In this document: positions 1-6,349 of the stretch, in pieces | Numbering within the stretch: position 1 is the stretch's first letter | Layout of the letters: every line of letters starts with the position of its first letter | From: JBBQRS01 sp038214535 | GTDB lineage: Bacteria; Chloroflexota; Anaerolineae; CG2-30-64-16 | DNA length: 15,793 nt | Direction: 5' to 3' | Assembly: GCA_038214535.1 (NCBI GenBank) | Contig: JBBQRS010000111.1 | Coordinates: 1-15,793 of the forward strand | The notes under the pieces: model-generated | Seen by the model: only the letters and a program-made list of their open reading frames with translations | What the model was told of the DNA's origin: nothing | Database searches by the model: none | Made by a program: the position numbers and the translations under genes

Positions 1-896
1 AGCAAGCGTTGGGTTTCCAGGCGCAAGAAGGCCCGGATGGCCAGCCCGATGTGATTCCGTTGCGCCGTGGCCGAGCGATGCTGGGCCCGTTCGACGCCGC
101 AGAATTGTTTCAAGCTACGGTGATAATTTTCGATCCGCCAAGCGTCGAGCGCCCAGACGGCACATTGTTCGAGGGTCATCGCCAGGTCGCTGGTCGCCCA
201 GTATTCAACGCCGCCGTGTGGGTCAGCCGTCTTGAAGACTTTGATCCAGCCGTAACCTTTGAGATGCACGCGTCGCCCATGGTGGGGGATGCCGATGGCC
301 CTAATGGCGCGATTGCCCGCACCATCGGGATCGACCAAGCGATTGCGCTTGAGTTGCGTCAGCCAGTGCCAGCCCAGCTGGCCCACCCGTTTGAGATTGT
401 CCAAACTGGCATACCAACTGTCAAAGGCCACTAACGTCGGCTGCAGGCCGCGTTGGGCCGCCGCATCCAGCAGGGCGCGAAAATGATCGTTCTTGGTCAA
501 GCCATCGCTGGTATCATAGATCCGAAAGTCGCACGGCCAGTGGGCGTTACCGTCCGTCCAGAGCAGCGTGATCAGGTTGATGCCCTGGACCACCGCCCGG
601 TGCTTGCCCGACCAATGGCGCGTGACCAAGTCCATCACCTGGGCGTACGGCTTGTCGAGGGTGGTATCGTCAATGACCAGTATCCCGCCGTGCTGCGGCA
701 CACACGGCTGGACTTCGGCCCACAGCGCCGCACTATCCGGCTGACAGCGTTGCAGCAGACGCGTGTAGGCGTCGTGTGCTGGCCCATCACTGTCGGCCGC
801 AGGATGCGATTTGGCGGCTTCGACGTTGCTGAACACTCTCTGGGCCGCAACCAGAAAGTGAATGTAGTCCAATTCATCGCACTTGGGTGGGTTCAT
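1..896 (-). CDS. DDE transposase, IS701-like (IS4 superfamily), C-terminus beyond the window
   Basis: On the minus strand an uninterrupted frame opens at the ATG at 896-894 and stays open to base 1, giving about 298 residues without a stop. The N-terminus begins MNPPKCDELDYIHF, a start I associate with transposases of this group. Candidate catalytic acidic residues sit in the expected order: VIDDT at about residues 75-79, VAFDSWY with Asp159, and WRIENYHR with Glu256, followed by a Lys/Arg-rich stretch. This order fits the RNase H-like fold of IS4-superfamily enzymes. There are no frameshifts, so the gene may be active if its missing end is intact. The C-terminal tail is outside the window. 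Assignment to IS701 rather than another IS4-clade family is less certain than the transposase call. Confidence 0.9.
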   Translation of the reverse strand, partial: MNPPKCDELDYIHFLVAAQRVFSNVEAAKSHPAADSDGPAHDAYTRLLQRCQPDSAALWAEVQPCVPQHGGILVIDDTTLDKPYAQVMDLVTRHWSGKHRAVVQGINLITLLWTDGNAHWPCDFRIYDTSDGLTKNDHFRALLDAAAQRGLQPTLVAFDSWYASLDNLKRVGQLGWHWLTQLKRNRLVDPDGAGNRAIRAIGIPHHGRRVHLKGYGWIKVFKTADPHGGVEYWATSDLAMTLEQCAVWALDAWRIENYHRSLKQFCGVERAQHRSATAQRNHIGLAIRAFLRLETQRL

Positions 897-940
897 GCCC
901 CAAGTGTACACGACCGGCGCTGAACTGCGTAAGTCCTAAC
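1..940 (-). mobile_element. IS701-like insertion sequence, partial (5' end of transposase side only)
   Basis: The element runs off the left edge of the window. Its right-hand terminus lies at about 935-943, where the minus strand reads TTAGGACTTACGCA upstream of the transposase. I recognise this as resembling the ends of IS701-type elements. IS701 elements duplicate a YTAR tetranucleotide, and CTAA at 936-939 fits that rule, but the other end is not visible, so the duplication cannot be confirmed. The element has inserted into a ric/scdA-type gene in the same orientation, and the terminal TAG acts as an in-frame stop for that gene. Confidence 0.75.
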
Positions 941-1037
941 CATGTTTGCTGAATACGCTCGCCAGGCGAAAGTCGTTTGCAACCCACTCACCAACGCTCT
1001 GAGCGGCGTCGAGATTCAGAAAGAGATTTGTCGTCAT
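936..1037 (-). pseudogene. Iron-sulfur cluster repair protein (RIC/ScdA/YtfE), N-terminal fragment cut by the IS
   Basis: Thirty-three codons remain, from the ATG at 1037 to a TAG at 938-936. The start is supported by GGAGG about 9 bases upstream. The peptide contains SVGEWVANDFRLASVFSKHG, which matches the DUF542/ScdA_N segment of RIC proteins (T/S-V-G-E-x-V then VFxKxGIDFCCGG). The reading frame ends exactly where IDFCCGG should begin, so the conserved cysteine pair and the whole hemerythrin-like di-iron domain are missing. The stop is supplied by the end of the adjacent IS701-like element. Intact RIC proteins repair iron-sulfur centres damaged by nitric oxide or oxidants, which suits a gene close to a nitrate respiration operon. 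I infer that the function is lost unless a second copy exists; the distal part may survive beyond the left edge. Confidence 0.82.
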
Positions 1038-1071
1038 CCCTGATCCTCCGGTTAGGAATTGAGAATATCGG

Positions 1072-1281
1072 TTATGAAATTGAATTATCGGTGATAAACT
1101 CGCGCATGGCTTCCCGCGCACACTCCCATGCGCCGTCTTGGCAGAGGCCATCAGCTCGGGCGTTTTCATAAGCCCGGATGCCGGCCTGCACGCGCGCTTC
1201 ACGACCAGCCGGCTCTAGCGCTGCCTCGCGATCGAGTAGCTGTAGTTGCTGTCGAATGGCTGCTGTTGAATCGCTGTTCAC
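1072..1281 (-). CDS. Small protein of unknown function (69 aa)
   Basis: I do not recognise this family. It begins with GTG at 1281-1279; no upstream in-frame start precedes a stop, and a weak AGGGA lies about 6 bases upstream. The product is short, hydrophilic, rich in Ala, Arg and Glu and probably mostly helical. Its C-terminal half contains AGIRAYENARADGLCQDGAW, with a single cysteine. It has no membrane segment or signal peptide. It lies 34 bases upstream of the broken ric gene and 87 bases downstream of the CBS-domain gene, all on the same strand, so co-transcription is likely. The position beside a RIC-type gene suggests a role in redox or nitrosative stress, but that is only an inference from context. 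The ordered codon usage and tight packing favour a real gene. Confidence 0.55.
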   Translation of the reverse strand: MNSDSTAAIRQQLQLLDREAALEPAGREARVQAGIRAYENARADGLCQDGAWECAREAMREFITDNSIS

Positions 1282-1368
1282 ATCATCCCTACGGTCGGGG
1301 CAACGCCCTCTCGCCGATCACCGCCAGTGACGAACAGTGTCCCTTAGTGACCTCCTCCCGCGACCAGA

Positions 1369-1827
1369 TCAAGAGGAGCGATAGAACGAGCTCTCGACGC
1401 CAATGATATACTGTTCCAGGTGCGCGATGGTAAACTCCTGCTGGGCGATGATTGCTCTGCCCAGATCGCCGATCGAGACAACGCCGATCACGTGGTCTTC
1501 ATCGCCCAGCACGGGCAGATGACGGATGTGTTTCTCGGTCATCAAAGCCATGCACTCCTGAACGTTCTGAGCCGCGCGCACATACAGAACGCGGCGGGTC
1601 ATGATCTCGGACACGAATATGTCTATGGCGTTCTTGCCCGGCAGCGTCACTTTGCGGGCGCAGTCGCGCTCTGACAGGATGCCCACCAACGCCTGCCCGT
1701 CCAGCACCAGGACCGCGCCGATGTCCTTCTCAGCCATCAGATCGAGCGCGTCGGACACCGTCGTGTCGGGTCGTGTGGCCCAAACCTCAGATCCTTTGTT
1801 GCGCAGGAGATCGCCGATTGTAAACAT
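1369..1827 (-). CDS. Tandem CBS-domain protein
   Basis: A stand-alone pair of CBS domains in 152 residues: CBS1 at about residues 7-60 (DALDLMAEKDIGAVLVLDG, then VGILSERD) and CBS2 at about 71-125 (MALMTEKHIRHLPVLGD, then VIGVVSIGDL). The SERD and SIGD ends are the usual CBS closing motifs. Such paired domains form a Bateman module that typically binds adenosyl nucleotides or NAD-type ligands; the ligand here is unknown. The ATG at 1827 follows GAGGAGG about 6 bases upstream, a strong ribosome-binding site. No enzymatic or transporter domain is attached, so it probably acts by binding a partner. It lies between a DUF2249 gene and the ric remnant on the same strand. The domain call is firm; the physiological role is not. 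Confidence 0.93.
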   Translation of the reverse strand: MFTIGDLLRNKGSEVWATRPDTTVSDALDLMAEKDIGAVLVLDGQALVGILSERDCARKVTLPGKNAIDIFVSEIMTRRVLYVRAAQNVQECMALMTEKHIRHLPVLGDEDHVIGVVSIGDLGRAIIAQQEFTIAHLEQYIIGVESSFYRSS

Positions 1828-2036
1828 AATGCCTCCTCATCGGGGTGTTTGATACTCGCGAGATGCGCGTAAGCGTAGCACGAACAGCGTTTCGTCCCGG
1901 CATGAACAACCGGTGAATCCCCGGCAGCGCTGCCTGGACCACAGGCTTTTTTCTAACTGCTTCGTCACCCGCAAGTGCCGGGCACGTGATAGCGACTCCC
2001 CACTTTATTGAGAGGATACAAAGCGATAGGGTGGGC

Positions 2037-2309
2037 TTATGAATTGGCTGCGGGCTGTGCGCGGACGATGCGTACCTCCCAGCGTTCGGGGCCTTCTTCC
2101 ACATAGATCCACTCGAATTGGCCGGGGCGCTCGTGCAGGAATTGATAATACAAAGGTTTGGGATCATGGTCGTTGATCAGGACGAAGGATTCGCCCACGG
2201 CCAGGGCGTCGAAAGCGCTAAAGATGAGGGGATGGCGGTCGCGCGGGACGATGGTGCGCACGTCCACGATGGGTAGTGTAGGTTGGGCCTTCTCAGCAGG
2301 TGTGGTCAT
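2037..2309 (-). CDS. DUF2249 domain protein
   Basis: A 90-residue protein that is essentially one DUF2249 domain. Conserved elements are visible in order: VDVRTIVPRDRHPLIFSAFD, then GESFVLINDHDPKPLYYQF, then PGQFEWIYVEEGPERWEVRI. I chose the ATG at 2309 because the family alignment starts soon after it; an in-frame start at 2363 would add 18 unrelated residues. The ribosome-binding site is weak. DUF2249 proteins often accompany hemerythrin-like, RIC and denitrification genes, and their biochemical role is not well defined. Here the gene is followed on the same strand by the CBS gene (about 210 bp away), the 69-residue protein and the ric fragment, supporting a nitrogen-oxide or redox stress context. 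Confidence 0.9.
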   Translation of the reverse strand: MTTPAEKAQPTLPIVDVRTIVPRDRHPLIFSAFDALAVGESFVLINDHDPKPLYYQFLHERPGQFEWIYVEEGPERWEVRIVRAQPAANS

Positions 2310-2430
2310 GATGATCGCTCGCTTGGTAGTAGATGTCGAGTGCGGGGACGAGAGTGTCCACACACTGGATTATTTGTATGCTATATTAGCACAAGCTGTC
2401 GCCGCCTACCGTGACTAAAGTCTCTTTTTT
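2310..2430 (-). promoter_or_regulatory. Upstream region of the DUF2249 gene with two small palindromes
   Basis: This AT-richer stretch separates the DUF2249 gene from the gene relics. It holds TGCTA-TAT-TAGCA at 2379-2391 and AGTGT-CCAC-ACACT at 2353-2366. Either could be an operator half-site pair and the AT-rich core could include a -10 element. I could not place a convincing -35/-10 pair with normal spacing, so this is a candidate region only. Confidence 0.25.
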
Positions 2431-2432
2431 TG

Positions 2433-2550
2433 TCAGAGAAAGGCAGGGGAAGGGTTCCCGAACGAACCGACCACAGGACCGGTGCCGTTGATCCCGAAGG
2501 CCTCACTGGCTCCCCCCGACGAGCCCAGGTCGGTGATAATGTCAGCGCCC
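2433..2550 (-). pseudogene. HAF-repeat protein remnant (C-terminal piece)
   Basis: Read on the minus strand, the frame ending in a TGA at 2435-2433 encodes ADIITDLGSSGGASEAFG followed by INGTGPVVGSFGNPSPAFL. This matches the HAF repeat pattern of exported proteins (DLGTLGG...A.GIN..GQVVG...AFL). Only about one repeat remains. The frame continues upstream without similarity to about 2630, where it meets a stop, and no plausible start with a ribosome-binding site exists. I read it as the tail of a decayed gene whose front has been deleted. Its upstream border coincides with the hairpin at 2545-2571, beyond which the plus-strand regulator relic begins. Confidence 0.6.
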
Positions 2551-2571
2551 GGCTGGCCATCAGCCGGGCGC
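2545..2571. repeat. Perfect inverted repeat, 10-bp arms, 7-nt loop
   Basis: GCGCCCGGCT at 2545-2554 is the exact reverse complement of AGCCGGGCGC at 2562-2571, with GGCCATC between. No T-run follows on either strand, so it is not a standard intrinsic terminator. It lies at the junction between two unrelated gene relics on opposite strands and may mark the recombination or deletion point. Confidence 0.6.
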
Positions 2572-2580
2572 ACCTGCTCT

Positions 2581-3063
2581 CCGCATCCTACGACTTCGGC
2601 AACCAACGATGTGGCCTTCGCTCAGGGCACTCCGTTCCGCCAGGATGCTGCGGCCGCGATCGAGTTCTAGCGCGGCGACCTGCTGCCGGAATGCTACAGC
2701 GATTGGGGGGCGCCCGAACGCGAACGCCTGCGCCGGCTCTTCATCGCTACGCTGGAGCAGTTGGCGCTGTATGCGGAGGACACCCGCGACTATCACATCG
2801 CGCCGATGTATGCGCAACGACTGGCACAGGCATTGGACGAGCTATGGCGTCGCCGTATTCTGCGTGAGACGGCGGACGACAGCTACGAGTTCACGCACGA
2901 GAGGCTGCGCGAGGCCTGCTGCGAGGGGATGAGCGCGGCGCGCCTCCGATTGACGCGCCGCCGCGTGGCCGAGGCGCTGGAAGCTAAGAGTGTCGGGCCA
3001 CCCGGCGGCGACGCAGGCAAACTGGCCGCGCACTGCAATCAAACGTCGCTTAGCGGCAGATAA
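2581..3063 (+). pseudogene. BTAD / AAA-ATPase transcriptional regulator relic (AfsR/SARP-like)
   Basis: A single plus-strand frame holds recognisable pieces of a large regulator. The first part (QDAAAAIEF-stop-RGDLLPECYSDW, then APERERLRRLFIATLEQLA) matches the bacterial transcriptional activator domain, whose usual motif is YRGDLLP; the TAG at 2668-2670 stands where the Tyr codon should be. After RDYHIAPMYAQRLAQ the frame jumps without a shift to LDELWRRRILRE, YEFTHERLREACCEGMSAARLRL and RRVAEALEAK, which resemble the region after the AAA_16 ATPase in the same protein class. The P-loop ATPase body is absent, so an internal deletion has joined the two ends. No start codon or N-terminal DNA-binding domain is visible, and the C-terminal TPR part is lost after LAAH. 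It is non-functional. Family assignment is by motif only. Confidence 0.65.
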
Positions 3064-3140
3064 CCGAGATTCTTCGCTGAAATCACACCGTTACGGACTT
3101 TTCAGGACCGACCCGCTCACGGTACCGTGACATTGCCGAA
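3064..3140. other. Short spacer with perfect 14-bp palindrome
   Basis: The spacer between the regulator relic and the end of the FmdE-like gene contains TCACGGTACCGTGA at 3117-3130, a perfect palindrome with no loop. It could be an operator left from the decayed neighbour or a chance event. There is no hairpin with a T-run that would serve as a terminator for the nar operon. Confidence 0.4.
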
Positions 3141-3806
3141 CTAAATTCTTAATCTGCGAAAGCGCCGCCCCTCACGCATCCCATCATGCCCAGCATACGC
3201 GTATGCTATCTGCTGCAGCGATAGGTCGCTTTCTGATGCATAGTAACCCCCATGTGCGCAGGAAACGCAGAGCGCCTGCCCATCAACGATGACCTCGCGT
3301 TCGTTGATGATCTCCTCCCCGCAGGTCGCGCAATTCGTTCGCACCCCGGCGCGGCTGATCAGCGCTTCCACAGGGGTGCGTAGAACCACGGGCTTCATGG
3401 AGAATAACTCCGCGTCCGGCATGACCTGGTAGCCGGCAAGCTGGGCAAAGTAGTGACGGCTTTCGCCGGGAGCATATGCCAGAGCGCATGAGCGCACATC
3501 AAGTCGGGGGGTCAGCCGGATGGCCTCACCTGTCCGCACATCAACGAAAGTCGCCGCGATCTTGCCGTAGTCCTCGATGCGCAGGGTGCGGTGGCCGGGC
3601 GACACCCCGGCCGCGACTTCCAGCCCGTCGAGAAAACAACCATCCGTCTCCGCGATAACCAGCAGGCGCTTGTCCGGCTTGGGGATCTCCAGCCCCAGTG
3701 AGGCCGCGCCGGCCTGCGCCATGCGCACACCGAGCACCTGCCGCGGGCAGAGATGGCTGTGCCGTGCGCTGGAGGCCGCTAGAAGCGATGGCAAGTCGTG
3801 CATCGA
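3141..3806 (-). CDS. FmdE-family protein with C-terminal zinc ribbon
   Basis: 221 residues. The N-terminal two thirds match the FmdE family (formylmethanofuran dehydrogenase subunit E-like): HSHLCPRQVLGVRMA with His17 and Cys19, ETDGCFLDGLEVAAG with Cys56, then IEDYGKIAATFVDV. The C-terminus carries a four-cysteine zinc ribbon: CATC at 158-161 and CVSC at 179-182. The start at 3806 is preferred because AAGGA lies upstream with normal spacing and it falls 13 bases after the narK stop; an in-frame start at 3830 would overlap narK. FmdE-like proteins occur with molybdenum or tungsten oxidoreductases, and their role outside methanogens is unclear. As the last gene of this nar operon it may help molybdenum cofactor supply or insertion, or metal handling, but that is inference. 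No methanogenesis genes are nearby. Confidence 0.88.
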   Translation of the reverse strand, partial: SMHDLPSLLAASSARHSHLCPRQVLGVRMAQAGAASLGLEIPKPDKRLLVIAETDGCFLDGLEVAAGVSPGHRTLRIEDYGKIAATFVDVRTGEAIRLTPRLDVRSCALAYAPGESRHYFAQLAGYQVMPDAELFSMKPVVLRTPVEALISRAGVRTNCATCGEEIINEREVIVDGQALCVSCAHGGYYASESDLSLQQIAYAYAGHDGMREGRRFRRLRI

Positions 3807-3819
3807 GTCATCCTTGTTT

Positions 3820-5115
3820 TCATGACGCAAGACGAGGTTGGCGGACGACGCTGGACCTCCGCCTGAGGATCAGCGTAATGAGCAGGGAAATCAACGTCAG
3901 GCCGATGAATATTCCGAACCCTGCGGGATACCCAGCTGCGCCCTGACTGGCAACAATTGCGCCGAGGATCGGCGGGATCATGAAGCCGCCGAAGGCGCCC
4001 AACCCACCGACCCAACCCGAGGCCCCGCCCACGGCCTGTGGCACGGCCTGAGGCACCAGCTTGAACACCGCGGCGTTGCTCACGCCCATCCCCGCGGCCA
4101 TCAGGATCTCCGCGGGCACCGAAAGCCCGGACTGATGCGAAAGGGTTATCATTAGCGCGCCGGTTCCCGTGATCACCAGAGCCAATAGGAGGGTGGTGAC
4201 GCCGCCCAGCCGATCGGAGATGCTGCCGCCCGCCACCCGACTCAGGGAAGCAAGGATCGAGTAGAGTGCAGTCAGCGCCCCGGCCGTGACCGCAGGAACA
4301 CCAAAGAAGGTCTTCCAGTACACCGGCAGCCAGGCGGTCATGGCGAGGAAACCGCCGAAGGTTGTAAAGTAGATTACGACCAACAGCCAGGTTTCCGGGG
4401 TACGCGCCGAACGCACCAGGCTGTCTTTCATTTGTCCGCTGGGGAACATCTCCTGTCCGTGCTCGGCGGCAATGGCCCGCGCTTGATCCTCGGCGCAGCC
4501 TTGCGCCTTGAGCTGAAAGTAGGGCGCGTTCCGTCCGAGCAGAAAGTAAAGCCCCGTGCCGATCAACAGGAAAACCAGCCAGATCAAATACGACCCGGCG
4601 ATACCTAACCCCGCAAGCGCAACGGGCAATAATAAGGAGAAGATACCCGGCGCCAGATTGCCCACACCCGCGTAAGTGCCCAACGCGCTACCCTGCTGCT
4701 GTCGCGGGAACCAGTAGGAAACCTGCGCGATACCCACCGAGAAGGTCGCAATTCCACACCCGCAAAGGATGCCCAGGAAGAAAAGCAGCGGCAGCATTCC
4801 CGCCGTAATACCGGCCGGGTAGCGGAGGAACAACAAGAGCGTCAGTCCCGCCATGCCAACGATCGAAGCGCCCAACAGAATCAGGAACGGCTTGCGCCCG
4901 CCGGTGGTGTCGACCCAGGCGGCAAAGGGGATGCGCAGCAGCGAGCCGGACAAGGCCGGCATGGCGACGAGGAACCCGATCGCCACCGGTGCCAGGTGCA
5001 TGATGTCGTTGAGTTTGTTGGCAGTCGGTCCGAAGAGCGCCACCGCGGCGAAACCGATGAAGAACCCCAGCGTTGCGCCGATCAAACCGTTGCGCGGCTT
5101 GCCTTTGACTTCCAT
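3820..5115 (-). CDS. narK: Nitrate/nitrite transporter NarK (MFS)
   Basis: 431 residues, a usual NarK length, with about 12 hydrophobic segments of a major facilitator protein in the cytoplasmic membrane. The NNP-family signatures are visible. TM2 contains SLLRIPFAAWVD with Arg61, and TM8 contains SLSRVAGGSISD with Arg293; these correspond to the two arginines that bind nitrate in characterised NarK proteins. Glycine-rich nitrate signatures occur at YAGVGNLAPG (about 148-157) and GGLGAFGGFMIPPILG near the C-terminus. The loop at about 200-235 is longer and charged. The ATG at 5115 follows GAAGGA. It lies 34 bases after narI and just before the FmdE-like gene, so it is the sixth gene of the operon. 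Whether it is a nitrate/proton symporter or a nitrate/nitrite antiporter cannot be told from sequence alone. Confidence 0.95.
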   Translation of the reverse strand: MEVKGKPRNGLIGATLGFFIGFAAVALFGPTANKLNDIMHLAPVAIGFLVAMPALSGSLLRIPFAAWVDTTGGRKPFLILLGASIVGMAGLTLLLFLRYPAGITAGMLPLLFFLGILCGCGIATFSVGIAQVSYWFPRQQQGSALGTYAGVGNLAPGIFSLLLPVALAGLGIAGSYLIWLVFLLIGTGLYFLLGRNAPYFQLKAQGCAEDQARAIAAEHGQEMFPSGQMKDSLVRSARTPETWLLVVIYFTTFGGFLAMTAWLPVYWKTFFGVPAVTAGALTALYSILASLSRVAGGSISDRLGGVTTLLLALVITGTGALMITLSHQSGLSVPAEILMAAGMGVSNAAVFKLVPQAVPQAVGGASGWVGGLGAFGGFMIPPILGAIVASQGAAGYPAGFGIFIGLTLISLLITLILRRRSSVVRQPRLAS

Positions 5116-5149
5116 TTTTCCTTCTCTTATGTTGACCGTAACTTCGTTC

Positions 5150-5830
5150 TCACTCCGCCCGCGGCTTGCGATTCCAAATCACGATCTGCCAGGGCCGAAT
5201 CAGGTAGCCGATCGGATAAGTGGCGATGTGGACCAACCGCGAGAAAGGGAACACGGCCAAGAGGAGGAAGAAGTTGATCACGTGCAACTTGATGACCCAC
5301 GGCAAGGGCGCCACCAGGTTGACTTGCGGCCGGAAGGTCAATACCGACCAGATGTAGGGCGTGAAGACCACCGTGAACCAGGACGACCCGAAACGGTAAA
5401 CGGTCGCAGTCAACACCCCGGTGATCACCGAGATCAACAGCAACGCCAGGATAACAAGATCCATCGGCGTGGTGACGACTCGCACCCGCTTCTCACTCAG
5501 CCGCCGCCAAAGGAGCACCACCAGGCCCACAAGCGCCCACAGGCTAAGCGCGAGGCCGGTCGCCTCGAGCAGATAGAGCCGGATTGGCACGGCGTTCCAT
5601 AGCCGGAGACTGCCCGGTAACAGGAGCGCCAGCAGATGCGCCAGCAGCACGATCACGATCCCGTAGTGAAACGGGACGGAACCCCAATAGAGCTTCTTGC
5701 GCTCTAAGAGCTGCGACGACAGGCTGGAAACGGTGAATGGCCGATAAATAGACCGGTAGATGCTCACCGCGATGAAAATCGCCAGCGAGATATAGGGCAA
5801 GATCACGAAGAAAACGGTATCCCAGTTCAT
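5150..5830 (-). CDS. narI: Respiratory nitrate reductase gamma subunit NarI (di-heme cytochrome b)
   Basis: 226 residues with five hydrophobic segments, the normal NarI size. It anchors NarGH on the cytoplasmic face of the membrane, oxidises quinol and passes electrons through two b hemes. The four heme-ligand histidines are present with family spacing: His55 and His65 in FHYGIVIVLLAH, and two near the C-terminus in KLHVINFF and RLVHIATY, 18 residues apart as in E. coli. The ATG at 5830 is chosen because it overlaps the narJ stop as ATGA and follows GGGAGG; an upstream in-frame GTG at 5857 would overlap narJ further and add nine atypical residues. Because all heme ligands are kept, the complex should accept quinol electrons directly even though a cytochrome c is also encoded. 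Confidence 0.96.
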   Translation of the reverse strand: MNWDTVFFVILPYISLAIFIAVSIYRSIYRPFTVSSLSSQLLERKKLYWGSVPFHYGIVIVLLAHLLALLLPGSLRLWNAVPIRLYLLEATGLALSLWALVGLVVLLWRRLSEKRVRVVTTPMDLVILALLLISVITGVLTATVYRFGSSWFTVVFTPYIWSVLTFRPQVNLVAPLPWVIKLHVINFFLLLAVFPFSRLVHIATYPIGYLIRPWQIVIWNRKPRAE

Positions 5831-6348
5831 GCGTCCTCCCGCTTCAAGCCTTGACACGCCGCCTGCACCGCGAGCAGCAGATCAACGTAGGGGTTCTTCG
5901 GCTCTGCCTTGCGCAACGCCGCCAGCATACGCTCCAGTGCGGGGCCAAGCACTTCGACCAGCTCCGGCAGCGGCTCAGACGTGACCGCAAGGTAACGCAG
6001 GATCGGTGCCAGGTGATCGGGCAACTCGCCGTCGGTATCCACGCCCGCCAACGCAAACGTCCGGTTCAGCGTAGCCATAAACGCGCCGCGCTGGTAACTG
6101 TCGCCCCACATTTGGTAACCGACATAGGGCGCGGCGGGCGGGTTCAGGTCGAGGGTGCGCGTATGCAGCTCCTCCCATGCGCCAAGCGACAACGGTTCGA
6201 CGCCCTTGAGGAAGGCGCTATAGGTATTCTTGCCCGCGCCTTTCGGAAATGTGGCCGCGCCGCTCTGCAGCGTTTCCATGCGGCCAGGCGCCGGATAGCT
6301 GAAGGCGTTCGCCAGGATCGCGTAACCAGTGTTCAGAGTGGGTTCCAT
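5827..6348 (-). CDS. narJ: Nitrate reductase assembly chaperone NarJ
   Basis: 173 residues, a soluble all-helical protein of the NarJ/TorD chaperone superfamily. It binds apo-NarG and supports molybdenum cofactor insertion and membrane docking; it is not part of the final enzyme. Typical features are the early ILANAFSYPAP segment, the internal EELHTRTLDLNPPAAPYVGYQMWGD region (given here in part of the conserved core at about residues 60-85), and PDHLAPILRYLAV at about 110-122. The ATG at 6348 follows the narH stop by one base, with GAGGTGAG over the narH end as ribosome-binding site. A longer in-frame version from 6441 would lie inside narH and is rejected. Identification rests on both sequence and position between narH and narI. 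Confidence 0.93.
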   Translation of the reverse strand: MEPTLNTGYAILANAFSYPAPGRMETLQSGAATFPKGAGKNTYSAFLKGVEPLSLGAWEELHTRTLDLNPPAAPYVGYQMWGDSYQRGAFMATLNRTFALAGVDTDGELPDHLAPILRYLAVTSEPLPELVEVLGPALERMLAALRKAEPKNPYVDLLLAVQAACQGLKREDA

Positions 6349-6349
6349 C

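Noticed and set aside
9..923. Plus-strand open frames over the left end
   Set aside because: The minus strand carries a complete, motif-bearing transposase frame through the same bases.
1923..1934. Palindrome GGCAGCGCTGCC upstream of the CBS gene
   Set aside because: It is perfect but short and GC-rich, has no loop or T-run, and is expected by chance in sequence of this composition.
1787..2167. A 126-codon minus-strand frame between the DUF2249 and CBS genes
   Set aside because: It overlaps both genes in another frame, has no family resemblance and no good ribosome-binding site.
2430..2867. A 145-codon plus-strand frame
   Set aside because: It is antisense to the HAF remnant in its first part and out of frame with the regulator relic in its second; it has no motifs of its own.
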